A stretch of 64,000 nt of DNA from Tersicoccus solisilvae (GTDB taxonomy: Bacteria > Actinomycetota > Actinomycetes > Actinomycetales > Micrococcaceae): positions 124,001-188,000 of the forward strand of contig NZ_BMJI01000004.1 of NCBI RefSeq assembly GCF_014643255.1. The letters run 5' to 3'. The notes beneath the pieces are model-generated. The model had not been told where the DNA came from. It was given only the letters and a program-made list of their open reading frames with translations, and made no database searches. Every line of letters starts with the position of its first letter. Position 1 is the stretch's first letter. Made by a program: the position numbers and the translations under genes. Below, in pieces: positions 10,039-17,804 of the stretch.

Positions 10039-11040
10039 GTGTCTCGATCCGGGTCGGGACCGCGTCCCGGCCCCTCCGGCCCGCGAGGCGGCCCGGTGCC
10101 TGATACCGCCCGCGCCCGCGCCGTCGTCCTCGCCGCGGGTGCCCTCTGCTGGCGGCTGCGCGGCGGGCAGCTCGAGGTGCTGCTCATCCACCGGCCCCGG
10201 TACGACGACTGGTCCTGGCCCAAGGGCAAGCAGGACGACGGGGAGGCCCTGCCCCAGACCGCCGTCCGCGAGGTCGAGGAGGAGGCCGGGGTCCGGATCA
10301 CCCTCGGCATCGCCCTGCCCACGGCCACGTACGCCGTGGCGGCCGGCCGCAAGGACGTCTCCTACTGGGCGGCGCAGCTGCACCCCGCCACCGTCGCCGA
10401 ACCGGACGGCAAGGAGGTGGACCGGGTCCGCTGGGCCGACCCCGCGACCGCGGCCCGGCTGCTGACCAACCCCACCGACCGGGAGCCGCTCGACGCGCTC
10501 GTCACGGCGCACGACGCCGGCACGCTGGCCACCCGCGAGGTGCTCGTCATCCGGCACGCCAAGGCCAAACCCCGGTCGGGGTGGACCCACGCCGAGGGCC
10601 AGCGGCCGCTCGCGGCGACCGGTCGCCGGCAGGCGCACGCGCTCGCCGGCCTCCTGGTCGCCTGGCGACCGCACCGGATCGTCACCAGTCCGTGGCTGCG
10701 GTGCACCCAGACCATCTCGCCGTACGCCAGGAAGCACGACGTGAAGGTGGTCACCGAGTCCGCCCTGACGGAGGCGAACGCGCGGCGCAAGCCCCGCCGG
10801 GCAGCAGCCGCGATGGAGAAGGTGCTGGAGAAGTCCCGTCCGATGGCCGTCTGCACCCACCGTCCCGTGCTGCCCGTCGTCCTCGAGGTCATCGCCGCGC
10901 ACGCCGGCGCGGACCTCGCGCGGCAGCTGCCCGACGCCGACCCGTACCTGAGCCCCGGCGAGGTGCTCGTGCTGCACGTGAGCACCGCCGAGCCCGGCCG
11001 GATCGTCGGCGTCGAACGTCACCAGCCCTTCGACGATTGA
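10039..11040 (+). CDS. mutT1: Nudix hydrolase fused to histidine phosphatase (MutT1 type)
   Basis: This 333-residue two-domain protein has the architecture of mycobacterial MutT1, which removes oxidised guanine nucleotides (8-oxo-GTP/dGTP) and diadenosine polyphosphates. The Nudix box spans G63 to about residue 85 with GKQDDGE and REVEEEAG. The C-terminal histidine-phosphatase domain begins near 165 with the catalytic RHAK (R172, H173). The GTG at 10039 is three bases after the ppk stop; GTG at 10096, closer to the Nudix domain, is an alternative start. Adjacency to ppk matches Mycobacterium Rv2984-Rv2985c, except that here both genes run in the same direction and are probably coupled. Confidence 0.88.
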   Translation: MSRSGSGPRPGPSGPRGGPVPDTARARAVVLAAGALCWRLRGGQLEVLLIHRPRYDDWSWPKGKQDDGEALPQTAVREVEEEAGVRITLGIALPTATYAVAAGRKDVSYWAAQLHPATVAEPDGKEVDRVRWADPATAARLLTNPTDREPLDALVTAHDAGTLATREVLVIRHAKAKPRSGWTHAEGQRPLAATGRRQAHALAGLLVAWRPHRIVTSPWLRCTQTISPYARKHDVKVVTESALTEANARRKPRRAAAAMEKVLEKSRPMAVCTHRPVLPVVLEVIAAHAGADLARQLPDADPYLSPGEVLVLHVSTAEPGRIVGVERHQPFDD

Positions 11041-11055
11041 GCGACCCCACGGTCC

Positions 11056-11061
11056 TAGACT
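11056..11061 (+). promoter_or_regulatory. -10 element for leaderless thyA
   Basis: TAGACT is followed by seven bases and then the GTG start of thyA, so transcription would begin at or one base from the start codon. No ribosome-binding site lies in the seven bases (GGTCGTC). Confidence 0.6.
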
Positions 11062-11068
11062 GGTCGTC

Positions 11069-11887
11069 GTGAGCATCGCGACGCCGTACGAAGACCTGCT
11101 CCGCGAGGTCCTCGCGGACGGCACCCCGAAGCCGGATCGGACGGGGACCGGGACCCGCAGCGTCTTCGGGCGGCAGCTGCGGTTCGACCTGGCCGACTCG
11201 TTCCCGCTGATCACCACCAAGCGGGTGCACTTCAAGTCGGTGGCCCTCGAACTGCTGTGGTTCCTGCGCGGCGATTCCAATGTGCGCTGGCTGCAGGAGC
11301 GGGGCGTGCGGATCTGGAACGAGTGGGCCGACGAGGACGGCGAACTCGGGCCGGTGTACGGCGTGCAGTGGCGCTCGTGGCCCACCCCCGACGGCCGGCA
11401 CATCGACCAGATCAGCCAGGTGGTCGATTCCCTGCGGACCACGCCGGACTCCCGCCGGCACATCGTCTCCGCCTGGAACGTCGCGGAGATCGAGAACATG
11501 GCGCTGCCCCCGTGCCACGCCTTCTTCCAGTTCTACGTGCAGCCGCAGCCCGACGGGCCGGGGCGGCTCTCCTGCCAGCTGTACCAGCGCAGCGCCGACC
11601 TGTTCCTCGGCGTGCCCTTCAACATCGCCTCCTACGCACTGCTGACCCGGATGGTCGCCCAGCAGACCGACCTGCTGCCCGGCGAGTTCATCTGGACCGG
11701 CGGCGACTGCCACATCTACGAGGATCACTTGGCCCAGGTCACCGAGCAGCTGACCCGCGACCCCTACCCGTACCCGCAGCTGCTCCTGACCCGGCGGCCC
11801 GCGAGCATCCTCGACTACGCGTACGAGGACTTCTCCGTGGTCGACTACCAGCACCACCCCACCATCACGGCACCGATCGCGGTCTGA
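11069..11887 (+). CDS. thyA: Thymidylate synthase
   Basis: This 272-residue ThyA methylates dUMP to dTMP with methylene-tetrahydrofolate and releases dihydrofolate. The nucleophile is Cys149 in [13 protein letters not shown]. Other family landmarks are [12 protein letters not shown] at the N terminus, [19 protein letters not shown], and the [10 protein letters not shown] segment. The GTG start lacks a ribosome-binding site and is read from a probable leaderless transcript. The dihydrofolate it produces is recycled by the nearby folA product, with a small acetyltransferase gene between the two. Confidence 0.96.
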   Translation: MSIATPYEDLLREVLADGTPKPDRTGTGTRSVFGRQLRFDLADSFPLITTKRVHFKSVALELLWFLRGDSNVRWLQERGVRIWNEWADEDGELGPVYGVQWRSWPTPDGRHIDQISQVVDSLRTTPDSRRHIVSAWNVAEIENMALPPCHAFFQFYVQPQPDGPGRLSCQLYQRSADLFLGVPFNIASYALLTRMVAQQTDLLPGEFIWTGGDCHIYEDHLAQVTEQLTRDPYPYPQLLLTRRPASILDYAYEDFSVVDYQHHPTITAPIAV

Positions 11888-11926
11888 CGGCGATCGGGAC
11901 CCACCACCTGCAACGGAGGCACGACG

Positions 11927-12250
11927 ATGACGACGACGCCGGCACCGCCCCTGCACGCCGACTGGGCCGACCTGACCCTGGACGAGGACCCGGACCGCGG
12001 CCGGTTCAACCTGCTGATGGGCCCCACCTACCTCGGGTTCGTCGGGTACACCGTGCGGGAGGACGGCGTCGTGGTGCTCCAGCACACGATCATCGCCGAG
12101 CAGTACGGCCGGCAGGGCTACGCGCGGGCGCTCGTGACGCTGGTGCTCGACCGGTTGCGGGAGCGCGGGGTGCGGATCGTGCCCGAGTGCAGCTACGTGC
12201 AGGACTACCTGCGTCGCTTCCCCCAGTACGACGACCTGGTCACCGCGTGA
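11927..12250 (+). CDS. Small GNAT-fold acetyltransferase (YjdJ-like)
   Basis: This 107-residue protein matches the short Gcn5-related acetyltransferase family represented by YjdJ/NATD1. It keeps the core beta strands (YTVREDGVVVLQHTII) and the acetyl-CoA loop region EQYGRQGYARALV, followed by VPECSYVQDYLRRFP near the C terminus, a family hallmark. Its substrate is unknown. The ATG at 11927 has an ACGGAGG site. The stop codon overlaps the folA start, so it sits in a thyA-acetyltransferase-folA cluster. Confidence 0.8.
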   Translation: MTTTPAPPLHADWADLTLDEDPDRGRFNLLMGPTYLGFVGYTVREDGVVVLQHTIIAEQYGRQGYARALVTLVLDRLRERGVRIVPECSYVQDYLRRFPQYDDLVTA

Positions 12251-12813
12251 CGGCGGTCCCCGCGGCGACGGGATCCACCGGTCATCACGCGCCGCCGATC
12301 GGGCTGATCTGGGCGCAGGCGCACGGCGGGGTGATCGGCAGGGACGGCGGGATGCCCTGGCACGTGCCCGAGGACCTGCGCCACTTCAGCGCCCGCACCA
12401 CCGGCCACCCGGTGATCATGGGACGGACCACGTGGGAGTCCTTCCCCGACCGGTTCCGGCCGCTGCCGGACCGCACCAACATCGTGCTGACCCGCAACCC
12501 CGAGGTCGATCCGGAGGGCGCCGTCGTCGCCGGTGACCTGACCACCGCGCTGGCCGACGCCGCCCGGGCGCCGGGGGCGGAGCGCGTGTGGGTGATCGGC
12601 GGCAGCGCCGTGTTCACCGAGGCCGAACCGCTCGCCGACGTCGCCGTCGTCACCGACCTGGACCTGGACGTCGACGGGGACACGGTCGCCCCGGAGCTCG
12701 GCGACGGCTGGGCCGCCGAGCGTCGCGAACCGGCGGACGGGTCGTGGCTCACGTCGACGGGCGGCACCCGCTACCGGTTCACCTGGTACCGCCGCGGCTC
12801 GGCCCCGGCCTGA
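12247..12813 (+). CDS. folA: Dihydrofolate reductase
   Basis: This 188-residue NADPH-dependent enzyme reduces dihydrofolate to tetrahydrofolate. Visible motifs are [20 protein letters not shown] (about 31-50) with the catalytic acidic residue, the NADPH-binding [10 protein letters not shown] and the IGGSAVF turn. The GTG start overlaps the previous stop as GTGA. About 20 residues precede the conserved core, so a later start is possible. The enzyme closes the folate cycle opened by the thyA product. Confidence 0.95.
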   Translation: MTAVPAATGSTGHHAPPIGLIWAQAHGGVIGRDGGMPWHVPEDLRHFSARTTGHPVIMGRTTWESFPDRFRPLPDRTNIVLTRNPEVDPEGAVVAGDLTTALADAARAPGAERVWVIGGSAVFTEAEPLADVAVVTDLDLDVDGDTVAPELGDGWAAERREPADGSWLTSTGGTRYRFTWYRRGSAPA

Positions 12814-12862
12814 TCGATCCTCTCCGTGACGCGGCCCGCAGACGGCACGGAGCCCGTTTCTC

Positions 12863-12868
12863 TACACT
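12863..12868 (+). promoter_or_regulatory. -10 element for leaderless asd
   Basis: TACACT is followed by GGAGGCC and the ATG. The purine run resembles a Shine-Dalgarno site but is only two bases from the start codon. The spacing of seven bases after the -10 fits transcription starting at the ATG. Confidence 0.6.
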
Positions 12869-12875
12869 GGAGGCC

Positions 12876-14066
12876 ATGACCTCCCCCGCTGTGACTGCCG
12901 CACGCCCCGCCCCGGACGCGTCGACCACGACCGTCGGCTTCGTGGGCTGGCGCGGCATGGTCGGATCCGTGCTGATGCAGCGGATGCGCGAGGAGGGCGA
13001 TTTCGCGGGCATCGACCCGGTCTTCTTCTCCACCTCCAACGCCGGCGGCCCCGCCCCGTCCTTCGCCGAGGGCGCCCCGGCGCTGCAGGACGCGCACGAC
13101 CTCGAGGCGCTGGCGAAGCTGCCGATCATCGTCACCGCCCAGGGCGGGGACTACACGAAGGACGTGCACCCGCGGCTGCGGGCGGCCGGCTGGGACGGGC
13201 TGTGGATCGACGCGGCATCGACCCTGCGGCAGGCGGAGGACTCCGTCATCGTCCTCGACCCCGTGAACCGGTCCGTGATCGACGCCGCGCTCGCCGGCGG
13301 TATCAAGGACTTCATCGGCGGCAACTGCACCGTCTCCTGCATGCTGATGGGCCTGGGCGGCCTGTTCACGGCCGGCCTCGTCGAGTGGGGCACGGCGATG
13401 ACGTACCAGGCCGCGTCCGGCGGCGGCGCCCGGCACATGCGCGAGCTGATCAGCCAGTTCGGCGCCATCCACGGCGCGGTGGCCGGCGAGCTCGCGGACC
13501 CGGCGTCGGCCATCCTCGAGATCGACCGCAAGGTCCTCGCCACCCAGCAGGATCCCGGCCTGGACGCCTCCCGCTTCGGCGTGCCGCTGGCCGGTTCGCT
13601 GATCCCCTGGATCGACGCGGACCTGGGCGACGGCATGTCGAAGGAGGAGTGGAAGGCCGGCGCGGAGACCAACAAGATCCTCGGCCTCGGTCAGCCCGGC
13701 CCCGGCGGGGTGCCCGGTACCACCGCGATCCCGTTCGACAGCCTGTGCGTGCGCGTGGGCACCCTGCGCTGCCACTCGCAGGCCATCACCCTCAAGCTCA
13801 CCGAGGATCTGCCTGTCGCGGAGATCGAGCGGATCATCGACGCGGACAACCCGTGGGCGCACGTGGTGCCCAACACCAAGGAGGACACCGTCCGGGATCT
13901 GACCCCGGTGGCGGTGACCGGCACGATGGACATCCCGGTCGGCCGGATCCGCAAGCTCGCCATGGGCCCGGAGTACATCAGCGCGTTCACCGTGGGCGAC
14001 CAGCTGCTGTGGGGCGCCGCGGAGCCGCTGCGACGGATGTTGCGGATCGCCCTCGGCACCCTCTGA
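12876..14066 (+). CDS. asd: Aspartate-semialdehyde dehydrogenase, E. coli type
   Basis: This 396-residue enzyme reduces aspartyl phosphate to aspartate semialdehyde for lysine, threonine, methionine and diaminopimelate synthesis. It is strikingly like the gamma-proteobacterial enzyme: [18 protein letters not shown] at the start, catalytic Cys151 in [23 protein letters not shown], and [11 protein letters not shown] at the C terminus. The classical actinobacterial Asd is shorter (about 345 residues) and of a different subfamily. About 12 extra residues precede the conserved Gly motif. It stands as a single gene after folA rather than beside an aspartate kinase, which many actinobacteria have. 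Confidence 0.94.
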   Translation: MTSPAVTAARPAPDASTTTVGFVGWRGMVGSVLMQRMREEGDFAGIDPVFFSTSNAGGPAPSFAEGAPALQDAHDLEALAKLPIIVTAQGGDYTKDVHPRLRAAGWDGLWIDAASTLRQAEDSVIVLDPVNRSVIDAALAGGIKDFIGGNCTVSCMLMGLGGLFTAGLVEWGTAMTYQAASGGGARHMRELISQFGAIHGAVAGELADPASAILEIDRKVLATQQDPGLDASRFGVPLAGSLIPWIDADLGDGMSKEEWKAGAETNKILGLGQPGPGGVPGTTAIPFDSLCVRVGTLRCHSQAITLKLTEDLPVAEIERIIDADNPWAHVVPNTKEDTVRDLTPVAVTGTMDIPVGRIRKLAMGPEYISAFTVGDQLLWGAAEPLRRMLRIALGTL

Positions 14067-14129
14067 TCCGCGTCATCTCGCTGACGGGCTGAGGGCAGTT
14101 CTGTCGGTGGCGCGGTCCATGCTGGCGTC

Positions 14130-14552
14130 ATGGAGTACCGCACCATCGACGACGCGCTGCACGGCTTCGTCGTCTCCTGCCTTGGCGGCAGGACCCTGCC
14201 CGCGGCCCGGCGGATCGTGGCCGTCGACGCCGCCCTGCGCCACTGGATCGACACCGACGGCGCCGACGCGCTCCACCCGGACGAGCGCGTGCTCGTCGGT
14301 CTCGAACGCGACCTCGGCACCGCCGAGCCCCTGGCGCGACTGCTGCCGGCTCACCGGCTGCTGAGCCTGCTTCCGGGCTTCATCGCCGCCACCCCGGCCC
14401 CCACCGCGGTGCGCCGTGCCCGCCTGACCCAGGTGTGGCGGCTGGTGCAGTGGCTGCGCAGCCGGGACCTGGTCGACGTGACCGCGCACGCCGAGGACAT
14501 CGCCCGGATCCGGGAAGCGCTCGCCGCCGTGCGCATCTCGCGGTACCGGTAG
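14130..14552 (+). CDS. Conserved-looking small protein of unknown function
   Basis: This is a 140-residue soluble, helix-rich protein with no signal peptide, membrane helix or motif that I recognise. Charged and Leu/Ala-rich segments alternate, compatible with an alpha-helical bundle. The ATG at 14130 is preceded by CATGCT and six bases, so it may be leaderless. It is separated from asd by 63 nt and converges with murB, with 12 nt between the stop codons. Confidence 0.6.
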   Translation: MEYRTIDDALHGFVVSCLGGRTLPAARRIVAVDAALRHWIDTDGADALHPDERVLVGLERDLGTAEPLARLLPAHRLLSLLPGFIAATPAPTAVRRARLTQVWRLVQWLRSRDLVDVTAHAEDIARIREALAAVRISRYR

Positions 14553-14564
14553 TCGTGGTGAGCG

Positions 14565-15638
14565 CTAGAGGGCGGTCCCGATCAGCAGCGGCTCGGGGTG
14601 CAGGTCGATGCCGAACCGGTCGCGCACGCCGTCGCGCACCGCCCGGGCCACGCCGAGCACGTCCGCCGTGCTCGCCTCGCCCCGGTTGGTCACCGCCAGG
14701 GTGTGCTTGGTCGACAGGCTGGCCCGGCCGTCGGCGAGCTCCTCCCCCGGGGTGCCCGGCAGGCCGTAGCCCTTGCCGAAGCCGGCCCGGTCGATCAGCC
14801 AGGCAGCGCTGAGCTTGACCGTCCCGTCCCCGGCGGGGTACCGCGGCGCGTCCTCGGGCAGCGCCGCGGCCTCCTCGACGGGCACGATCGGGTTGGTGAA
14901 GAAGGACCCCGTGCTGAACGTGTCCCGGTCCTCGGGGTCCAGCACCATGCCCTTCCCGCCGCGCAGCCGCAGCACCGCCCGGCGCACGTCGGTGGCGTAG
15001 GCCTTCGCGCCCACCTCGACGTCGAGGGCACGGGCCAGCTCGGCGTACCGGATGGGCGCGCTCATCCGGCCGATGGCGAGCTGGAAGTCCACGGTCAGCA
15101 CGACGTAGCGGGGCGATCCGTCCACGGTGGTGCGCTTGAGCAGGGAGTCGCGGTAGCTGAAGCGCAGGTCGTGGTTGAACAGCGTGCGGACGGCGTTCGT
15201 CTCCCGGTCCCAGCACCGGACGCTGGCGATGGTGGCCGAGACGTCGGCACCGTACGCGCCCACATTCTGCACGGGCGTGGCTCCGGTCGACCCGGGGATG
15301 CCCGAGAGGGCCTCGAGGCCGGCGTAGGCGTGCAGGACGGTGAACTGCACCAGGTCGTCCCACGGATGCCCGGCGGCGACCCGGACGAACACGCCGCCGC
15401 AGGTGTCCTCGGAGTCGACCCGGTGACCGGTGCTGGCGATCTGCAGCACCGTGCCGTCGAAACCCTCGTCGGCGATGACGAGATTCGAGCCGCCGCCGAC
15501 GATCAGCAGCCGCTCACCGGCGGCGTCGGCCTCCCGGACACATCCGATGATGTCGTCCTCGCTGCGGGCGGTGACGAGTCGCCGGGCGGGACCGCCGGTG
15601 CCGAGGGTGGTCAGCTCCGCGAGCCGCGTCCCGGTCAC
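14565..15638 (-). CDS. murB: UDP-N-acetylenolpyruvoylglucosamine reductase
   Basis: This 357-residue FAD enzyme reduces UDP-GlcNAc-enolpyruvate to UDP-MurNAc in peptidoglycan synthesis. The FAD-binding region shows GGGSNLVIADEGFDG, and the NADPH/substrate part has NVGAYGADVS and SAAWLIDRAGFGKGY. The insertion loop with the active-site tyrosine (SYRDSLLK) identifies a type I, E. coli-like enzyme. The GTG start at 15638 overlaps the stop of the MaoC gene as GTGA. Coupling of murB to MaoC dehydratases is a recurrent actinobacterial arrangement. Confidence 0.94.
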   Translation of the reverse strand: MTGTRLAELTTLGTGGPARRLVTARSEDDIIGCVREADAAGERLLIVGGGSNLVIADEGFDGTVLQIASTGHRVDSEDTCGGVFVRVAAGHPWDDLVQFTVLHAYAGLEALSGIPGSTGATPVQNVGAYGADVSATIASVRCWDRETNAVRTLFNHDLRFSYRDSLLKRTTVDGSPRYVVLTVDFQLAIGRMSAPIRYAELARALDVEVGAKAYATDVRRAVLRLRGGKGMVLDPEDRDTFSTGSFFTNPIVPVEEAAALPEDAPRYPAGDGTVKLSAAWLIDRAGFGKGYGLPGTPGEELADGRASLSTKHTLAVTNRGEASTADVLGVARAVRDGVRDRFGIDLHPEPLLIGTAL

Positions 15639-16066
15639 CAGACCTTGACCTGCGCCTGGGACTTGGCGAGCACCTTCGTGCCGTCCAGTGTCACCGTCAG
15701 GTCGATCCGGGCCAGCTGGTTGTCCTCGTCCAGCGCCCCGACGGCGCCGCTGACCTGCAGCACCGCGCCCGGGCCGGTGAGCTCGTTGGCCACGGGCACC
15801 GGTTTGGTGAACCGCGCCTGGTAGTCGACGACGGCGGCGGGATTGCCGATCCAGTCGACGACGAGCTGGACGGCCGTGCCCATCGTGAACATGCCGTGGG
15901 CGATGACGCCGGGCAGCTCGACCGAGCGGGCCACGTCCTCGTTCCAGTGGATGGGGTTGAAATCGCCGGAGGCGCCCGCGTAGCGGACGAGGTCCGCGCG
16001 GGAGATCTCGACGGTGCGTTCGCCGATCGCCGTCCCCACGGCGAGGTCGGCCCAGGTCACGCTCAC
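15635..16066 (-). CDS. MaoC-family (R)-hydratase/dehydratase, HadB-like
   Basis: This 143-residue single hot-dog domain protein carries the hydratase-2 motif GASGDFNPIH, with catalytic Asp35 and His40. By family it hydrates enoyl-thioesters or dehydrates 3-hydroxyacyl-ACP, probably paired with the upstream MaoC_N protein as HadA/HadB are in mycobacteria. Micrococcales lack mycolic acids, so the substrate here is not the mycobacterial one. The GTG start at 16066 overlaps the upstream stop, and its own stop overlaps murB: three genes in a chain of GTGA junctions. Confidence 0.85.
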   Translation of the reverse strand: MSVTWADLAVGTAIGERTVEISRADLVRYAGASGDFNPIHWNEDVARSVELPGVIAHGMFTMGTAVQLVVDWIGNPAAVVDYQARFTKPVPVANELTGPGAVLQVSGAVGALDEDNQLARIDLTVTLDGTKVLAKSQAQVKVW

Positions 16067-16512
16067 GCGTCGTCCCCCCGCACGATCAGGGTCGAGACCG
16101 CGGTGGCGACCCGCTCGCCCTCGACGGTGGCGATCTCGGCGCGCGTGGTGATCATCGCGCCCGCGGCAGTGGAACGCAGCGTGTCGACGTGCAGCTCGGC
16201 GGTCAGTTCGTCGCCGGCCTGGATCGGCTGGTGGTGGGTGAAGCGCTGCTCGGCGTGCACGACCCGGGAGAAGTCGATGCCGGCCTCCTCGTCGCCGACC
16301 AGCTGCGCCTCCGCCCGCTGCGAGACGATGATGGCGAAGGTCGGCGGGGCGACGACGTCGCGGTACCCGAGATCCTGGGCGGCCTCCAGCTCGAAGTGCG
16401 CCGGGTGCGTGGCCTTCACGGCCCGGGCGAACTCGCCGATCTTCTCCCGCCCGACGGCGTACGGCGGCGTGGCCGGATACACCTTCCCCTGCAGGTCCTG
16501 GTTCACTGGCAC
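16063..16512 (-). CDS. MaoC N-terminal-domain dehydratase subunit, HadA-like
   Basis: This 149-residue hot-dog protein is related to the non-catalytic partner in HadAB dehydratases. Family features include the EKIGEFARAV start, APPTFAIIV, and HAEQRFTHHQPIQAGDEL, the typical strand-helix segment. The start is uncertain: GTG at 16512 is chosen because GAGGA lies seven bases upstream; GTG at 16506 and ATG at 16554 are alternatives. It is the first gene of the HadA-HadB-murB chain. A TATGCT promoter hexamer lies at 16550-16555. Confidence 0.8.
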   Translation of the reverse strand: MPVNQDLQGKVYPATPPYAVGREKIGEFARAVKATHPAHFELEAAQDLGYRDVVAPPTFAIIVSQRAEAQLVGDEEAGIDFSRVVHAEQRFTHHQPIQAGDELTAELHVDTLRSTAAGAMITTRAEIATVEGERVATAVSTLIVRGDDA

Positions 16513-16549
16513 GTCGCGGTCCTCACGTCGTTCGTCACGGGCATCATCG

Positions 16550-16555
16550 AGCATA
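16550..16555 (-). promoter_or_regulatory. -10 element of the MaoC-murB operon
   Basis: TATGCT preceded by TGAC (read on the minus strand) looks like an extended -10. It gives a leader of about 30 nt to the GTG at 16512. The same 110-bp interval holds the divergent channel promoter. Confidence 0.5.
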
Positions 16556-16614
16556 GTCAGTGCCCGCCGGTGGAGGGCGCTGACCCGGCCGGCCGGGTGA
16601 GGCGGCCGCGGTCC

Positions 16615-16620
16615 TACCAT
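16615..16620 (+). promoter_or_regulatory. -10 element for leaderless K+ channel gene
   Basis: TACCAT is followed by six bases (GAGGGG) and the GTG start, consistent with leaderless transcription. Confidence 0.5.
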
Positions 16621-16626
16621 GAGGGG

Positions 16627-17421
16627 GTGAACGGGCGCCGACGGTTGACCCAGGCCGCGTGGCGGCGGGCCACGGAGTGGCCGCTGATCGCCGCCGCCCT
16701 GCTCTACACCGCCGGGTTCGCGTGGCAGGTGATCGAGGAGCCGGGCGGGCCCCTCGGCGGTGCCCTCGAGGTGGGGCTGTGGCTGCTGTGGGCCGTGTTC
16801 GCCGCCGACTACGTCGTCATGATCGTCACCGCGCACGACCGGGCCCGGTGGTTCGTGCGCAACCTGCACGAGCTGCTGCTCGTGGTGCTCCCGATGTTCC
16901 GGCCGCTGCGGCTGCTGCGGCTGATCAGCGTCGCGATGATGCTGGAGCGCCGGATCGGGCCGCGGATCCAGGGCCGGGTCTTCCTCTACGGCCTGTCCTC
17001 GGCGCTGCTCGTGGTGCTGATCGGCTCGATCGCCGTGCTCGACGCGGAGAAGCACGCCCCCGGGACCACCATCACCACCTTCGGCGACGCCCTGTGGTGG
17101 GCGGTCGTGACCATCACGACCGCCGGGTACGGCGACCTGTACCCCGTGACGCCGCTCGGCCGGCTGATCGCCGTCGGGCTGATGATCAGCGGCATCGCCG
17201 TCATCGGCCTCGTCACGGCGACCCTGGCCTCGTGGCTGATGCAGCGGGTGGTGAGCGAGGAGATCGTCGAGGAGGTCGAGGACGAGGAGGCCCCGTTGCG
17301 ACGGCAGGTGGCCGTGCTGACCGAGCAGGTCGCCCGGCTGAGCGCTCAGGTGGACCGGCTGGCCGGTGCGCCGCGCAGCGACGCGGCGACCGGTGATTCC
17401 GCACGGCGCCCCGAGCACTGA
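16627..17421 (+). CDS. Voltage-gated-like potassium channel
   Basis: This 264-residue ion channel has an S1-S4-like N-terminal part, an Arg-rich S4 segment (FRPLRLLRLISVAMMLERR), a pore loop with the K+ selectivity filter TTAGYGD at residues 164-170, and a final pore helix. The C-terminal 50 residues are acidic then heptad-like (VEEVEDEEAP, LTEQVARLSAQVDRL), a probable tetramerising coiled coil. It lacks the TrkA/RCK domain of many bacterial channels. It should conduct K+ across the cytoplasmic membrane; the gating stimulus is unknown. It is divergent from the MaoC-murB operon. Confidence 0.85.
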   Translation: MNGRRRLTQAAWRRATEWPLIAAALLYTAGFAWQVIEEPGGPLGGALEVGLWLLWAVFAADYVVMIVTAHDRARWFVRNLHELLLVVLPMFRPLRLLRLISVAMMLERRIGPRIQGRVFLYGLSSALLVVLIGSIAVLDAEKHAPGTTITTFGDALWWAVVTITTAGYGDLYPVTPLGRLIAVGLMISGIAVIGLVTATLASWLMQRVVSEEIVEEVEDEEAPLRRQVAVLTEQVARLSAQVDRLAGAPRSDAATGDSARRPEH

Positions 17422-17497
17422 CCGTCCGACGGGTCTGACGCCGGCGACGGAACAACACAGGCCCCCGGCTGACGCCGAGGGCCTGGTGTGTATCCGG

Positions 17498-17571
17498 TAG
17501 CGGTGCCGGGGCTCGATCCCGGGACCTCACGATTATGAGTCGTGCGCTCTGACCAACTGAGCTACACCGCC
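17498..17571 (-). tRNA. tRNA-Met (CAT), probably elongator
   Basis: The 74-nt cloverleaf has acceptor GGCGGTG, a D arm AGCTCAGTTGGTCAGAGC, anticodon stem CACGA/TCGTG with loop CTCATAA (anticodon CAT), and a T arm around TCGA. The anticodon stem lacks the three GC pairs of initiator tRNA. The first acceptor pair is G-U. CCA is not encoded. An Ile2 tRNA modified at C34 has the same anticodon but would normally have a different acceptor stem. Confidence 0.85.
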
Positions 17572-17630
17572 ATTCACGGGAACGCCCGCGCCGCGTCTGC
17601 TGACGATCATGCGCGGGCGTGAACCGTGAG

Positions 17631-17702
17631 AGCCCCGACCGGGAATCGATCCCGGGACCTCCATCTTACCAAGATGGCGCTCTACCACTGAGCTATCGGG
17701 GC
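17631..17702 (-). tRNA. tRNA-Thr (GGT)
   Basis: The 72-nt cloverleaf has acceptor GCCCCGA paired with TCGGGGC, D arm AGCTCAGTGGTAGAGC, anticodon stem CCATC/GATGG with loop TTGGTAA (anticodon GGT) and a T arm. CCA is not encoded. It lies 59 nt upstream of tRNA-Met on the same strand, so the two are probably one transcript. Confidence 0.93.
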
Positions 17703-17804
17703 AACGATCGATTACTCTACCAGCGCGCTCACGCCGGACGAAATCGACCTCCGACGCGGCCGGTCAGGGTTCGCCGACCGCGTCGTTCCGGGCGAGGAGG
17801 GCCC

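Noticed and set aside
7789-11499. Reverse-strand open frame of 1236 codons opposite ppk, mutT1 and thyA
   Set aside because: It is the antisense shadow of well-supported genes, caused by GC-rich third positions that avoid stop codons. Its translation is Gly/Arg/Val-rich, with no domains.
17498-17571. Initiator tRNA-fMet
   Set aside because: The anticodon stem is CACGA/TCGTG and lacks the three consecutive G-C pairs of initiators.
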